Below are positions 33,663 to 41,887 of a stretch of 64,000 nt of DNA, in pieces (positions within the stretch are counted from its first letter, which is position 1; every line of letters begins with the position of its first letter). Position numbers and translations under genes: made by a program. The notes under the pieces were generated by a model. The model was not told the DNA's origin. It worked only from the letters and a program-made list of their open reading frames with translations, and did not search any database. This DNA comes from Halostagnicola sp. A-GB9-2 (lineage in GTDB: Archaea > Halobacteriota > Halobacteria > Halobacteriales > Natrialbaceae): NCBI RefSeq assembly GCF_030068615.1, contig NZ_JASJOC010000001.1, forward strand, positions 937,045 through 1,001,044, given 5' to 3'.

Positions 33663-34223
33663 ATGTCTACACAATCGGACGGACTGCTCGAGAACGTTCC
33701 AGTGGTACAGGGCGGGATTTACGGAGCGGTTGCGTTCGTCGTCGGCTACCTCGTTTCCTTTCTCCTCCTCGAGACGGACCTCGAGTTCGACTCCGACGGA
33801 ATTGCCGAGCTTGCCTCGGAGAACGCGTTCGAGGCCGCCGGGATGTTGTTCTTCAACACCCACTTCGTCGATATCGAAGTGAACGTCATCGGACTGGACA
33901 CCACGACGACGATGTTCGCGCAGGCAGAAACGGGACTTCCCGAATTCGTCTATCATATCGTTCCCATACTGGTTCTCATCGTGGCAGGCTATCTCGTCGG
34001 ACGAGGGGCACTCGGAGCGAGCGCATCAATCGAGGACGGCGTCAAGGTCGGTGCGACGATCGTCGTCGGATACCTGCCGCTCGCAGCGACGAGCGCGTAC
34101 GTATTCGCCGTCAACGGATCGTTCGGTAGCGCGGAGCCGGAGACGGCGACCGCAATCTTGCTCGCAGGATTGATCTTTCCGCTCGTGTTCGGCGCAATCG
34201 GCGGGATCATCTCCTCGAAGTGA
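33663..34223 (+). CDS. Four-helix membrane protein (DUF7978-like), copy 1
   Basis: 186 residues from ATG 33663, with TATA-like CTTATATATG just upstream (about 33633). About five hydrophobic segments: GGIYGAVAFVVGYLVSFLLL, then a loop with FNTHFVDIEV, three more helices, and a Gly-rich last helix ending FGAIGGI. No Cys or catalytic motif. The same architecture recurs in the next gene, so they are tandem duplicates. The DUF label is from memory; biochemical role unknown. Confidence 0.65.
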   Translation: MSTQSDGLLENVPVVQGGIYGAVAFVVGYLVSFLLLETDLEFDSDGIAELASENAFEAAGMLFFNTHFVDIEVNVIGLDTTTTMFAQAETGLPEFVYHIVPILVLIVAGYLVGRGALGASASIEDGVKVGATIVVGYLPLAATSAYVFAVNGSFGSAEPETATAILLAGLIFPLVFGAIGGIISSK

Positions 34224-34305
34224 GACGAGAGCAGGGATCGACAGCGAGCGGATAGCACGAATATAGTTCAACAATTTTATACAGGTCTACTGACTTGCCA
34301 GTCGT

Positions 34306-34863
34306 ATGTCAGTGCAAGATGAGGTAGATGGATTACCGCTCAAACAGGGTGCAATCGTCGGTGCTGGAACCTTCGTCGTGGGATATATCGCGACGTTCGT
34401 GCTCGCGACGATCGATAGCGAGATCGAACTCGGCGAGGAAGAAAGCACGTTCGAGATGATCGGCCTGCTGTTCTACAACGCTCAGTTCGTCGATATGGAA
34501 CTCTCAGGACTCAACGGCACAGAGACGTTCAATATCCTCTCGGAAGAGTCGACGCAGATACCGGAGCTCGTCTATAATCTGGTTCCGATCGCACTTCTCG
34601 TCGCCGGCGGGTACGTTCTCGCGACGCGCGTCCTCGAGACCCGCCAGGCGAACGAAGGAGGGGCCAAACTCGGCGCATCGATCGTCGCCGGCTACCTTCC
34701 GCTCGCGTTCCTCGGAACGATCCTGTTCGAAGAAACCGCCGAGGGCGGACTGTTCGGCGGATCGGTTACGCTCGCACCCGAAACCCTGCCCGCAATCGTC
34801 CTCGCCGGGATACTCTTGCCGCTGGCGTTCGGTGCGATCGGCGGCTATCTGGCACAACGGTAG
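34306..34863 (+). CDS. Four-helix membrane protein (DUF7978-like), copy 2
   Basis: 185 residues. Shares with copy 1 the Q-G-x-I-x-G-A-x-x-F-V-V-G-Y first helix, an F-Y-N-A-Q-F-V-D-x-E loop, G-A-S-I-V-A-G-Y-L-P-L and the closing LPLAFGAIGG. It has its own TATA-like TTTTATACA about 25 nt before the start, so it seems to be separately transcribed and nearly leaderless. Divergence between the copies is large, so the duplication is old. Confidence 0.65.
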   Translation: MSVQDEVDGLPLKQGAIVGAGTFVVGYIATFVLATIDSEIELGEEESTFEMIGLLFYNAQFVDMELSGLNGTETFNILSEESTQIPELVYNLVPIALLVAGGYVLATRVLETRQANEGGAKLGASIVAGYLPLAFLGTILFEETAEGGLFGGSVTLAPETLPAIVLAGILLPLAFGAIGGYLAQR

Positions 34864-34932
34864 CGACGACGAAAGCGACGCCAAGAGAGAAAACCGGGAG
34901 AAATACGGGCTCTCAAGTCGAAAACTGTCCCA

Positions 34933-35397
34933 ATGGATTCAGGGCGTGTCGTCTCGATCGGGACCGCAGCCGAACAGGGAGCCCCCATTGAGTCCCGCGA
35001 ACGGGTCGAAGCGGTCGCGGACGCGGGGATAAGGAGAGACAGATACTTCGACGACGAGGGAACGTTCGGCGACCGCGACGGAAGCGACCTCACGCTCATC
35101 GAACGGGAGGCGCTCGAGGCCGTCGAAGACGACTACGACATCGCGATCGAACAAGGTGCACATCGTCGGAACGTAACGACGACGGGCGTCGCCCTGAATC
35201 ACCTCGTCGACGAGGAGTTTCGTATCGGCGACGTCGTTTGTCTGGGCGTCGAACTCTGCGAGCCGTGTTCGTTCCTCGAAGGCCACCTCGAGAAACGAGG
35301 GGTTCGGGACGCGCTGGTTCACCGGGGCGGATTGCGGGCTCGAATACTCGAGGGCGGTACTATCGAAGTTGGAAGCGCCGTTGCTGTCGACCCGTAA
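34933..35397 (+). CDS. MOSC domain protein
   Basis: 154 residues, one MOSC domain. Features: RDRYF near residue 35, DLTLIEREALE, the R-N-V-T-T-T-G-V-x-L-N-x-L segment (about 78-90) and the conserved Cys in LGVELCEPCSFLE (about 102-114). MOSC domains bind molybdenum cofactor sulfur or pyridoxal-linked sulfur. Stand-alone MOSC proteins of this size detoxify N-hydroxylated compounds or act in Moco sulfur transfer; which applies here is unknown. Confidence 0.85.
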   Translation: MDSGRVVSIGTAAEQGAPIESRERVEAVADAGIRRDRYFDDEGTFGDRDGSDLTLIEREALEAVEDDYDIAIEQGAHRRNVTTTGVALNHLVDEEFRIGDVVCLGVELCEPCSFLEGHLEKRGVRDALVHRGGLRARILEGGTIEVGSAVAVDP

Positions 35398-35414
35398 GTG
35401 AGGACCGAAACGAT

Positions 35415-35705
35415 TTACAGCAAGCCGATCGCCAGCGCTCCGACGGCGAGTACGACCACTGCGGCGAAAATCGTCCATTTCCACGCGAAGATGCGTTTCC
35501 AGATCGACGTCTCGGCATCGAACTGTTCGGCTGTCTGGCGGATGGTTGTCGTTGAGCGGTCCGCCGTCGACGGCGCGCGTGCCCGCTCGAGATTCGGACA
35601 GGCGTGGTCTTCCGGCCGGCGATGGCTTGTACAAAACTCCCCGCCGCAGTACTTGCACGAATAGGGCATATTCATCCCGTCGCCACAGTGGGTGCAATCG
35701 GGCAT
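35415..35705 (-). CDS. AN1-type zinc finger membrane protein
   Basis: 96 residues from ATG 35705. The N-terminal zinc finger has C-x2-C (4, 7), C-x2-C (18, 21), further Cys and His (26, 29, 36, 38), the AN1 pattern. A linker and one C-terminal transmembrane helix (about 75-95) follow. In haloarchaea these often precede rhomboid or other membrane domains; here the helix is only an anchor. Convergent with the MOSC gene. Confidence 0.8.
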   Translation of the reverse strand: MPDCTHCGDGMNMPYSCKYCGGEFCTSHRRPEDHACPNLERARAPSTADRSTTTIRQTAEQFDAETSIWKRIFAWKWTIFAAVVVLAVGALAIGLL

Positions 35706-35857
35706 GGCTCGATATAAACAGTACACCTATTTCGATCGTTCGGCCCGACGGAAACGGGTAACATATCGTCTAAAAGGGTGAACACTCGAGTAGTACAAAC
35801 GCCGAATCCTTCGGGAAAGAGAAAAACACATAGCGATTCGGTCTGTAGATCGCGGAT

Positions 35858-36652
35858 ATGAACGAGTCCGGCGTACAGGTGCTGATGGATCAGGAAACGA
35901 TCGCCCAGCGCGTCGAGTCGGGAGCCGCCCCGGAGTGGGTCAACGCCCACTTCGAGAGCTTTACCGACGGCATTCTGGGCGAGCGAAACGGGAGTCCGTT
36001 TCCCTGTTACTTCGGCGTCGAATCCGTCGAGAAGGGCCAGCCCCTCTACACCTGCGTCTCGTCGATGACCGACAGCGAGGCGCTCTTTTCGCTGGGCGAA
36101 ACGCTCCTCGAGTACTTCGAGGTGTACGAAGACCACAGCGAACAGGCCTCGCTCGTGACGTTCTTTCGACCGCCCGAACGGGAACTAACTGAGTCGGAGT
36201 ACCACGACGCGCTGTGGCACGTTTTGCAGGTGCTTCACGCGCACGACCCCGAGCCCTGGCCGGAGGATATCCCCACGGATCCCGACAGCGAATACTGGGA
36301 GTTCTGTTTCGGCGGCGAACCGATGTTTCCCACCTGCCGCGCACCCTTCTACGACACCCGAAAGAGCCGCTACTGTCCGATCGGACTCGAGATCACATTC
36401 CAGCCCCGGTCGCTGTTCGACGGCATCACCGCCGACACTGAAGCCGGTCAGCGGGCTCGAGACGTTATTCAGGACCGACTCGAGGACTACGATGGCGTCT
36501 GTCCCCACGCCGACCTGGGCGACTGGGGCGTCGAGGGCGACCGCGAGTGGCCCCAGTACATGCTGACCTCGGACGACTCGCAGGCACCCGACACCTGCCC
36601 GATGAACGTCTCTCGACAACACCCGAAAGGCCCCCTCGTCATCGGCGACTGA
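35858..36652 (+). CDS. YqcI/YcgG family protein
   Basis: 264 residues. Characteristic segments: FPCYFGVES near 50-58, LVTFFRPPE, W-H-V-L-Q-x-L-H (about 120), the FCFGGEPMFPTCRAPFYDTRKSR block (split, about 150-172) and CPIGLEITFQPR. Members are found in bacteria and haloarchaea; some are linked to guanitoxin-like or heme-dependent N-oxidation chemistry, but no function can be given here. A late DTCPMN segment with Cys may bind a cofactor. Confidence 0.8.
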   Translation: MNESGVQVLMDQETIAQRVESGAAPEWVNAHFESFTDGILGERNGSPFPCYFGVESVEKGQPLYTCVSSMTDSEALFSLGETLLEYFEVYEDHSEQASLVTFFRPPERELTESEYHDALWHVLQVLHAHDPEPWPEDIPTDPDSEYWEFCFGGEPMFPTCRAPFYDTRKSRYCPIGLEITFQPRSLFDGITADTEAGQRARDVIQDRLEDYDGVCPHADLGDWGVEGDREWPQYMLTSDDSQAPDTCPMNVSRQHPKGPLVIGD

Positions 36653-36728
36653 AGACCGCTTCTCCGCCATCGTTAGTCAGGGTAGCCCACCGCTACGCTT
36701 TCGGTGATACACCCTCGAGTCAAGAGCA

Positions 36729-36962
36729 ATGGCACGACTCGTGGAACTCGAGGCGAACGGCCCGCGAAGACTCACCGCGGACGACATTGACGAGGAAAAA
36801 GGCGACGTTGCCATCTGCCAGTGTGGGCTCTCGGACTCGTTTCCGTTCTGTGACGGAAGCCACCGGCAGACGGAAGACGAAGCCGCAGACGAGTGCTACG
36901 TCTACGACGACGGCACTCGAAAGTTGGTCGAACGGGTCATCTGCGACGACGACCCAGCGTAG
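36729..36962 (+). CDS. CDGSH iron-sulfur domain protein
   Basis: 77 residues. The 2Fe-2S motif C-Q-C-G-L-S-D-S-F-P-F-C-D-G-S-H (about 30-45) has all three Cys and the His of the mitoNEET-type site. Soluble single-domain form. Likely redox sensing or Fe-S transfer; no linked partner gene is apparent. Confidence 0.92.
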   Translation: MARLVELEANGPRRLTADDIDEEKGDVAICQCGLSDSFPFCDGSHRQTEDEAADECYVYDDGTRKLVERVICDDDPA

Positions 36963-37091
36963 GAACCGGTCGAAGAGCATCCCGACCGGCGACGAACCCG
37001 AATCTCGAGAGTCGGTACGCTACGACTGGGAACGGGTAGCTATCGGAGAATATCAGAACACTTTCTCTCCCTCGGTGAGGATGATGCCGTT

Positions 37092-38279
37092 GTGAGTCTC
37101 TCTGCTGGTGAATCTCCCGATGGCCGTCGAAGCTGGATCGTGGCGTTCACCGGCGCGATAGCGATGATATTCACGTTCGGAACGGCGTTTTCCTACGGCG
37201 TGTTCTTGACGCCGTTCAGCGAGACGTTCGGCATCGACCCGGTGGCGCTCTCGACCGTTTTCGCGATCATGCTCTTTACGTTCTACATCGGTGCCGGGGT
37301 CGTCGGCGTCTTCGCCGCACACGTTCCGTCCCGCACGATACTGCTCGTCTGTGCCGTGATTTCGGGACTGCTCGCTCCATCACTGTACGTCGTCGACGGC
37401 TACGCTGGACTGGTCATCGTCTTCGGCCTGGTGGGTCTCTCGCTCGGAACGGTGTTCGTCGTGCTCGCGTCGATCGTTCCTCGGTGGTTCGAGTCATACC
37501 GCGGCGCTGCGACGGGTCTCATTTTCACCGGCAACGGGCTCGGGCTGTTCATCCTGCCTCCCGCCTGGCAGTACGCAATCGATTACGGAGGCCCTCGAGA
37601 GGGATTTCTCCTGATCATGTCGATCACCGCGGCCGCGTTCTTCGTCGCTGGCCTCACGTGTCGACGGCCCGAGTGGGCTGACCGATCGACCGCCTCGGCC
37701 GGAGAGATCCTCGAGTGGTTGGGCGAATTGGCCAAAACCCGAGCGTTTCGACTATTGTTCGTCGGAATGGGGCTTTCCTTCGCGTGGTACCAACTACTCA
37801 CGGCCTACGCGATCGATCTGTTCACGCATCGCGGGCTGTCCACTGCCGGTGCCTCGCTCGCGTTCGGGTTCGTGGGCGGATTCAGCATCATCTCGCGGAT
37901 CGGGGGCGGGTTCGTCGCCGACAAAGCGGGATTCAGACGAACGTTCCTCGCGTCGCTGGCCAGCGCAGCGATCGGTGCGGCGCTGTTGCTCGTCCCCGAG
38001 TCCGCGGCCATGGTGGTGGCGATTTTCTTCCTCGGAATCGGCCTCGGCGGCTCCGCGACGCTTTACATTCCCGTGTTGATGCAGACGTACAGTCGAACCA
38101 AAGACACCGCAGTCATCGGAATCTTTAACGTGGGGATCGGCACGTTCTCGCTCGCGGTTCCGCCGATCGGAACCGCGACCGTCGCCTACACCGGTTCCTA
38201 CACGATAGTCGTCCTACTCACCGTCGTCGCGCTGATCGGGGCGATCTGGGCCGTCGCCATCGGATCCCAGGCTTCCTGA
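37092..38279 (+). CDS. MFS transporter, oxalate/formate or monocarboxylate type
   Basis: 395 residues from GTG 37092, twelve helices. An N-terminal GTAFSYGVFLTPF and a central S-R-I-G-G-G-F-V-A-D-K-A-G segment between helices 8 and 9 match the monocarboxylate/oxalate-formate (OFA) clade of the major facilitator superfamily. Substrate probably a small carboxylate. Confidence 0.85.
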   Translation: MSLSAGESPDGRRSWIVAFTGAIAMIFTFGTAFSYGVFLTPFSETFGIDPVALSTVFAIMLFTFYIGAGVVGVFAAHVPSRTILLVCAVISGLLAPSLYVVDGYAGLVIVFGLVGLSLGTVFVVLASIVPRWFESYRGAATGLIFTGNGLGLFILPPAWQYAIDYGGPREGFLLIMSITAAAFFVAGLTCRRPEWADRSTASAGEILEWLGELAKTRAFRLLFVGMGLSFAWYQLLTAYAIDLFTHRGLSTAGASLAFGFVGGFSIISRIGGGFVADKAGFRRTFLASLASAAIGAALLLVPESAAMVVAIFFLGIGLGGSATLYIPVLMQTYSRTKDTAVIGIFNVGIGTFSLAVPPIGTATVAYTGSYTIVVLLTVVALIGAIWAVAIGSQAS

Positions 38280-38345
38280 GCGAGGAAACGATCCAGTGCT
38301 CGAGCGAACGGAACTCTCGAGAGAGAGATTCTCGATAACGGCCGA

Positions 38346-38657
38346 CTACCAGGTCTCGATCCGCCCGGAACGAACGTCCTCTACACAGCCTTCACAGTCC
38401 GGATGGTCCGCCTCGAAACAGGCGGGGCGATACTCGTCATCTAGCTTCGCCGCCCGCTGTTCGGCGTAGCGCCGACAGACGATTTTCGCCCGACCGGCCT
38501 CGTCGGTCGGCAGTTCGCGGGCGTGTTTGGCCCCCTCGTAGGCCTTGCGAGCCTCCTCGAGTTGCTCGTCGGTCGATCGGCGCAACCCTTCGTACTGCTC
38601 GCCCGCCTGCTGGAGTGTCGTGCGAACGAATCGCTCGAGGCGTCGCCTGTCTGGCAT
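38346..38657 (-). CDS. Conserved haloarchaeal protein with Cys-rich C-terminus (DUF7091-like)
   Basis: 103 residues from ATG 38657; the open frame continues upstream but with atypical composition. Helical and charged, opening RRRLERFVRTTLQQAGEQY. The C-terminus has Cys in YRPACFEADHPDCEGCVED (about 80-98), a likely metal site. Family label from memory. Convergent with the MFS gene; divergent from the RPA operon. Confidence 0.6.
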   Translation of the reverse strand: MPDRRRLERFVRTTLQQAGEQYEGLRRSTDEQLEEARKAYEGAKHARELPTDEAGRAKIVCRRYAEQRAAKLDDEYRPACFEADHPDCEGCVEDVRSGRIETW

Positions 38658-38856
38658 GGCTTCGATGGTGGTTCGAGAGCCGGCCACATAGGTTCGTCGC
38701 CGGAGGATGGTTGGAACGGGGACGGCCAATAGGCGGGTCGGTATGTCTATCCCGCGGATACGAGCGTGGACAGTGAGTGCTGTCCCAGATGGGCGACTAA
38801 ACGCCGCTTGGACGCCGTTCAACCCTCAGTGATCACTTTCGCTCCGGTGGCGGCAG

Positions 38857-38864
38857 TTTAAATA
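38857..38864 (+). promoter_or_regulatory. TATA box for the RPA-RPAP operon
   Basis: TTTAAATA, about 60 nt before the RPA start, predicting a transcript beginning about 38886 and a leader of about 35 nt. Confidence 0.6.
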
Positions 38865-38887
38865 GTATTGGGCACGAACTGCGGTAT

Positions 38888-38914
38888 GCCTCCCATTGAT
38901 ACACAGGAGGAGGC
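38888..38914 (+). promoter_or_regulatory. Leader hairpin covering the Shine-Dalgarno of the RPA gene
   Basis: GCCTCC (38888-38893) is perfectly complementary to GGAGGC (38909-38914) across a 15-nt loop. The 3' strand is the Shine-Dalgarno (GGAGG, twice, within 38906-38913), 9 nt before ATG 38923. The hairpin would hide the ribosome site. Such a clear Shine-Dalgarno is itself unusual for a haloarchaeon. Confidence 0.55.
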
Positions 38915-38922
38915 GAGAAACC

Positions 38923-39852
38923 ATGAGCGACCTACGACAACACGCCGAAGACATACACGACCAGTTTTCAGACCATCTCGACGTCACGGTCGACGACGTC
39001 GAAGAGCGCCTGACGACCCTCGTCGACGAGTACAAAGTCCCGATCGACGAAGGCCGCCGGAGCGTCACGAACCACTACCTCGAGGAGGCGGGACTCGAAC
39101 GCGAAGATATCGCAAGCGGCGGCAGTGAAGCCGTCAGCGTCGAGGATATCGACGAAGAAGAACAGTGGGTCGACATCACCGCGAAAGTCATCGAGCTCTG
39201 GGATCCCCGAAGCGACTCCGTCGCACAGGTGGGTCTGCTCGGCGATCCGACGGGAACGATCAAGTTCACCAAATGGGCGAAATCCGACCTTCCGGCACTC
39301 GATGAAGGCGGCGTCTACGAACTCAGAAACGTCGTCACCGACGAGTACCAGGGCCGGTACTCAGTCAAACTCAACAGCACGACCGTCGTCGAGGAACTCG
39401 AGGACGACATCGAGGTCGGCGACGACACCTCCGAGATCGAAGGCGCGCTCGTCGACATGCAAAGCGGCAGTGGCCTGATCAAGCGCTGTCCGAAAGAAGA
39501 CTGTACGCGGGTCCTCCAGAACGGCCGCTGTAACGAACACGGCGAGGTCGAAGGCGAGTTCGACCTCCGCATCAAAGGCGTCGTCGACGACGGCATCGAC
39601 GCCCACGAAGTCATCTTCGACGCCGAGGCGACCGAATCGCTGACCGGGATCAGCCTTGAGGAGGGCAAGGAGATGGCGATGGACGCCCTCGACACGACGG
39701 TGGTCGCCGACGAAATACGCGAGAAGATCATCGGGACGTACTACCGCATCGAGGGGCCGACCTTCGGCCGATACGTTCTCGCGGACGATGTCGAGGAACT
39801 CGACGGACCGGTCGATGCCGAACAGCTGCTGATCAAAGCGAGGTCGATGTAA
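38923..39852 (+). CDS. rpa3: Replication protein A with C-terminal zinc finger
   Basis: 309 residues from ATG 38923. An N-terminal helical region (about 1-60), one OB fold (about 65-170, with VAQVGLLGDPTGTIKFTKWA), and a second OB fold containing a zinc finger (C-P-K-E-D-C-x4-5-x-C-x-E-H, about 196-212). Binds single-stranded DNA in replication and repair. The next gene, 1 nt later, is the RPA-associated protein, matching the haloarchaeal rpa3-rpap3 operon. Regulation may involve the leader hairpin described separately. Confidence 0.9.
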   Translation: MSDLRQHAEDIHDQFSDHLDVTVDDVEERLTTLVDEYKVPIDEGRRSVTNHYLEEAGLEREDIASGGSEAVSVEDIDEEEQWVDITAKVIELWDPRSDSVAQVGLLGDPTGTIKFTKWAKSDLPALDEGGVYELRNVVTDEYQGRYSVKLNSTTVVEELEDDIEVGDDTSEIEGALVDMQSGSGLIKRCPKEDCTRVLQNGRCNEHGEVEGEFDLRIKGVVDDGIDAHEVIFDAEATESLTGISLEEGKEMAMDALDTTVVADEIREKIIGTYYRIEGPTFGRYVLADDVEELDGPVDAEQLLIKARSM

Positions 39853-39853
39853 C

Positions 39854-40480
39854 ATGTCTCAGGCAGAACTCACCCGCGAAGTCGCGCGTCGCGTCTTCGC
39901 CTCCGAATTCAACGACTCGACGTACACCTTCAAAGAAAGCGACGACGAACGCGCGCCCAACTACGCGTTGCTCCCGACGGGAGACCGCGCGAACCGCGCG
40001 TTCATCGTCGGCACGCTCACCGAAACCGAAGACGTCGGCGACGAGAGCGAGTACTGGCGCGGCCGCGTCGTCGATCCGACAGGGACCTTTTTCGTCTACG
40101 CCGGCCAGTACCAGCCCGAAGCCGCCGCGGTCCTCCGAGATACGGAGCCGCCGGCCTATGTGGCAATCGTCGGCAAGCCCCGAACGTACGAGACCGAAGA
40201 CGGGAGCGTCAACGTCTCCGTTCGGCCCGAATCGATCTCGATCGTCGACGACGCGATCCGCAACCGCTGGGTCGTCGAAACCGCCGAACGGACCGTCGAG
40301 CGAATCGAGGCCTTCGAGGAGTGGGAAGCCGAACAGGAGGCCCCCGAGAGCGGTTCGACGGCGCCCGGCAACGAATACGCCCAGATGGCCCGCGAACAGT
40401 ACGATTCGCCGGTCGAGAACTACCGACGGGACGTGATACAGGCCTTAGAAAGCCTCGAGGATCTCGAGACGCCGGCCTGA
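39854..40480 (+). CDS. rpap3: RPA-associated protein (RPAP, COG3390)
   Basis: 208 residues. Begins TREVARRVFASEFN and YALLPTGDRANRAFIVGTLTE, then an OB fold with WRGRVVDPTGTFFVYAGQY and ending in a helical acidic tail. RPAP proteins bind their cognate RPA and are transcribed with it, here with a 1-nt gap. It probably tunes RPA activity or specificity. Confidence 0.9.
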   Translation: MSQAELTREVARRVFASEFNDSTYTFKESDDERAPNYALLPTGDRANRAFIVGTLTETEDVGDESEYWRGRVVDPTGTFFVYAGQYQPEAAAVLRDTEPPAYVAIVGKPRTYETEDGSVNVSVRPESISIVDDAIRNRWVVETAERTVERIEAFEEWEAEQEAPESGSTAPGNEYAQMAREQYDSPVENYRRDVIQALESLEDLETPA

Positions 40481-40617
40481 ATCGGCCGCTACCGACACGT
40501 TCACACATTTTTATGTGTTCTCCACCGCGGAGGAACTCTACCTGCCTATAACTGGCAGTTACCACGCCGAGCGTGTCTGACAAATCGTTAAGTGAATCGA
40601 AGACAGAAACGGTACCA

Positions 40618-41025
40618 ATGGGCAACAAGAACAAGACGATCTCGTTCCGGGTGAACGAGGACGCGTTCAAAGCGCTACAGGATATCGCCGAAGAGCGCGA
40701 CATCTCGTTGTCCGCCGTGTTTCGCGATTACGTCGATTTGCTGGTCGAACACGACGGACAGGTCGAGGTCGTTCCCGAGTCGGAACTCGCCAGCCGGAAG
40801 AGCGACGCCGGCGACGAACCGACCTATCCGCCGACCGTCGAGGTTCCCAAGAGCTTCGTCCGCGAACACGAACGCTTAGAGCTTGAGGCCGAACACCTCC
40901 GGGAGCAACTCGAGGAGCACAAATCGTACGTCTCCGAGCTTCGGAGTCGCCTCGAGGGGGAAGAAGACGAGGTGTTGTTGCTCGACGACCTCGACGAGGA
41001 CGACGAGCAGTATCCGCTGCGGTAA
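40618..41025 (+). CDS. Ribbon-helix-helix protein with C-terminal coiled coil
   Basis: 135 residues from ATG 40618; a GTG at 40573 would add 15 residues. The N-terminus NKTISFRVNEDAFKALQDIA is a CopG-like ribbon-helix-helix DNA-binding fold (about 3-45). After a Pro-rich linker, residues 80-115 are a heptad-like coiled coil (ERLELEAEHLREQLEEH), and the tail is very acidic. Likely a small transcription regulator that oligomerises through the coiled coil. Target unknown. Confidence 0.75.
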   Translation: MGNKNKTISFRVNEDAFKALQDIAEERDISLSAVFRDYVDLLVEHDGQVEVVPESELASRKSDAGDEPTYPPTVEVPKSFVREHERLELEAEHLREQLEEHKSYVSELRSRLEGEEDEVLLLDDLDEDDEQYPLR

Positions 41026-41054
41026 CCGCCTCTCTCGTCGGTTGTCGAACCAGT

Positions 41055-41510
41055 TTATCGCGCCAGATCGTCTTTGACTCGCCGAATCTCGTCTCGTTTT
41101 TCGCCGTGGCCGTCGACTCGAGCGAGTCCTTCGGCGGCCTCGAGCGTTCGGATCCCGTTGTCGAGAAAGGAGAGGACGTCGCCGGAGTAGGCATAGACCA
41201 TGTAGTCGTCGCTCATCACGTCGACGATGGCGTCGGGGCCCAGTCCCTGCGCGCGCAATTCGAGCAGGTATTGGATGAACTTCCGCTCCGGACAGCCACA
41301 GTATGGGTTGTTGTCGCAGTTACAGTCCAGAAAGTCGCCCGCGAAATCGAGCACCCGCTCTCTCGTTGCGTCGTCTAGCTTCTCGAGACCTTTGCCCTGA
41401 AAGAGCATGTCGAGTGTCGCCCCCTTGAACGCCCCTTTGGGGATGTTCGTCTCGAGCTGGGAGCTCAACTGGCGGTGGTTCTTGACGTAGATTTTGTCGG
41501 TGATGGCCAC
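41055..41510 (-). CDS. DUF5814 family protein
   Basis: 151 residues, opening DKIYVKNHRQLSSQLETNIP. A Cys-rich centre, CNCDNNPYCGCPERK (about 63-77), has four Cys and could hold zinc or a metal cluster. The rest is helical. I recall the same module at the C-terminus of haloarchaeal DEAD/H helicases under the name DUF5814; the stand-alone form suggests an RNA or DNA role. Convergent with the ribbon-helix-helix gene, 29 nt apart. Confidence 0.6.
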   Translation of the reverse strand: MAITDKIYVKNHRQLSSQLETNIPKGAFKGATLDMLFQGKGLEKLDDATRERVLDFAGDFLDCNCDNNPYCGCPERKFIQYLLELRAQGLGPDAIVDVMSDDYMVYAYSGDVLSFLDNGIRTLEAAEGLARVDGHGEKRDEIRRVKDDLAR

Positions 41511-41650
41511 GCGTTGGTCGACGATACGCGAGCGAGCGTCAAAAACGGCTCGGAACCGGGTTCGCTCGAGAGGGCGCTACTCACTAACACGGCGTCCCCT
41601 AGAGCGTAACGTATTTCAGGTACTCCGCGATTACATAGAAGTGCACGCGT

Positions 41651-41724
41651 GTCCGGGTTGGGGTAGTGGACTATCCTTCAGCCTTGTGGAGGCTGAGACG
41701 CGGGTTCAATTCTCGCACCTGGAC
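41651..41724 (+). tRNA. tRNA-His (GTG)
   Basis: GTCCGGGT (41651-41658) pairs with ACCTGGAC (41717-41724), eight pairs including the His-specific G-1:C73. Anticodon stem CAGCC/GGCTG with loop TTGTGGA gives GTG. T arm contains GTTCAATTC. Followed by CTTTTC, a likely terminator. Unlike tRNA-Arg and tRNA-Thr it has no trailing T-arm element. Confidence 0.95.
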
Positions 41725-41887
41725 CTTTTCACGACGACACTCGGAAGAGCGAAACGCCAAAACTCGAGGAGGTCCTCCTGGGTCTCGCAACCGAATTCGT
41801 TCCTCGGATCCGTCCGTCGGTTTTCAGCCAATTTCCCCCAGCGAAAGCAACGACAGAACGAGTGAACCTGAGCGACCGCAACCGAAG

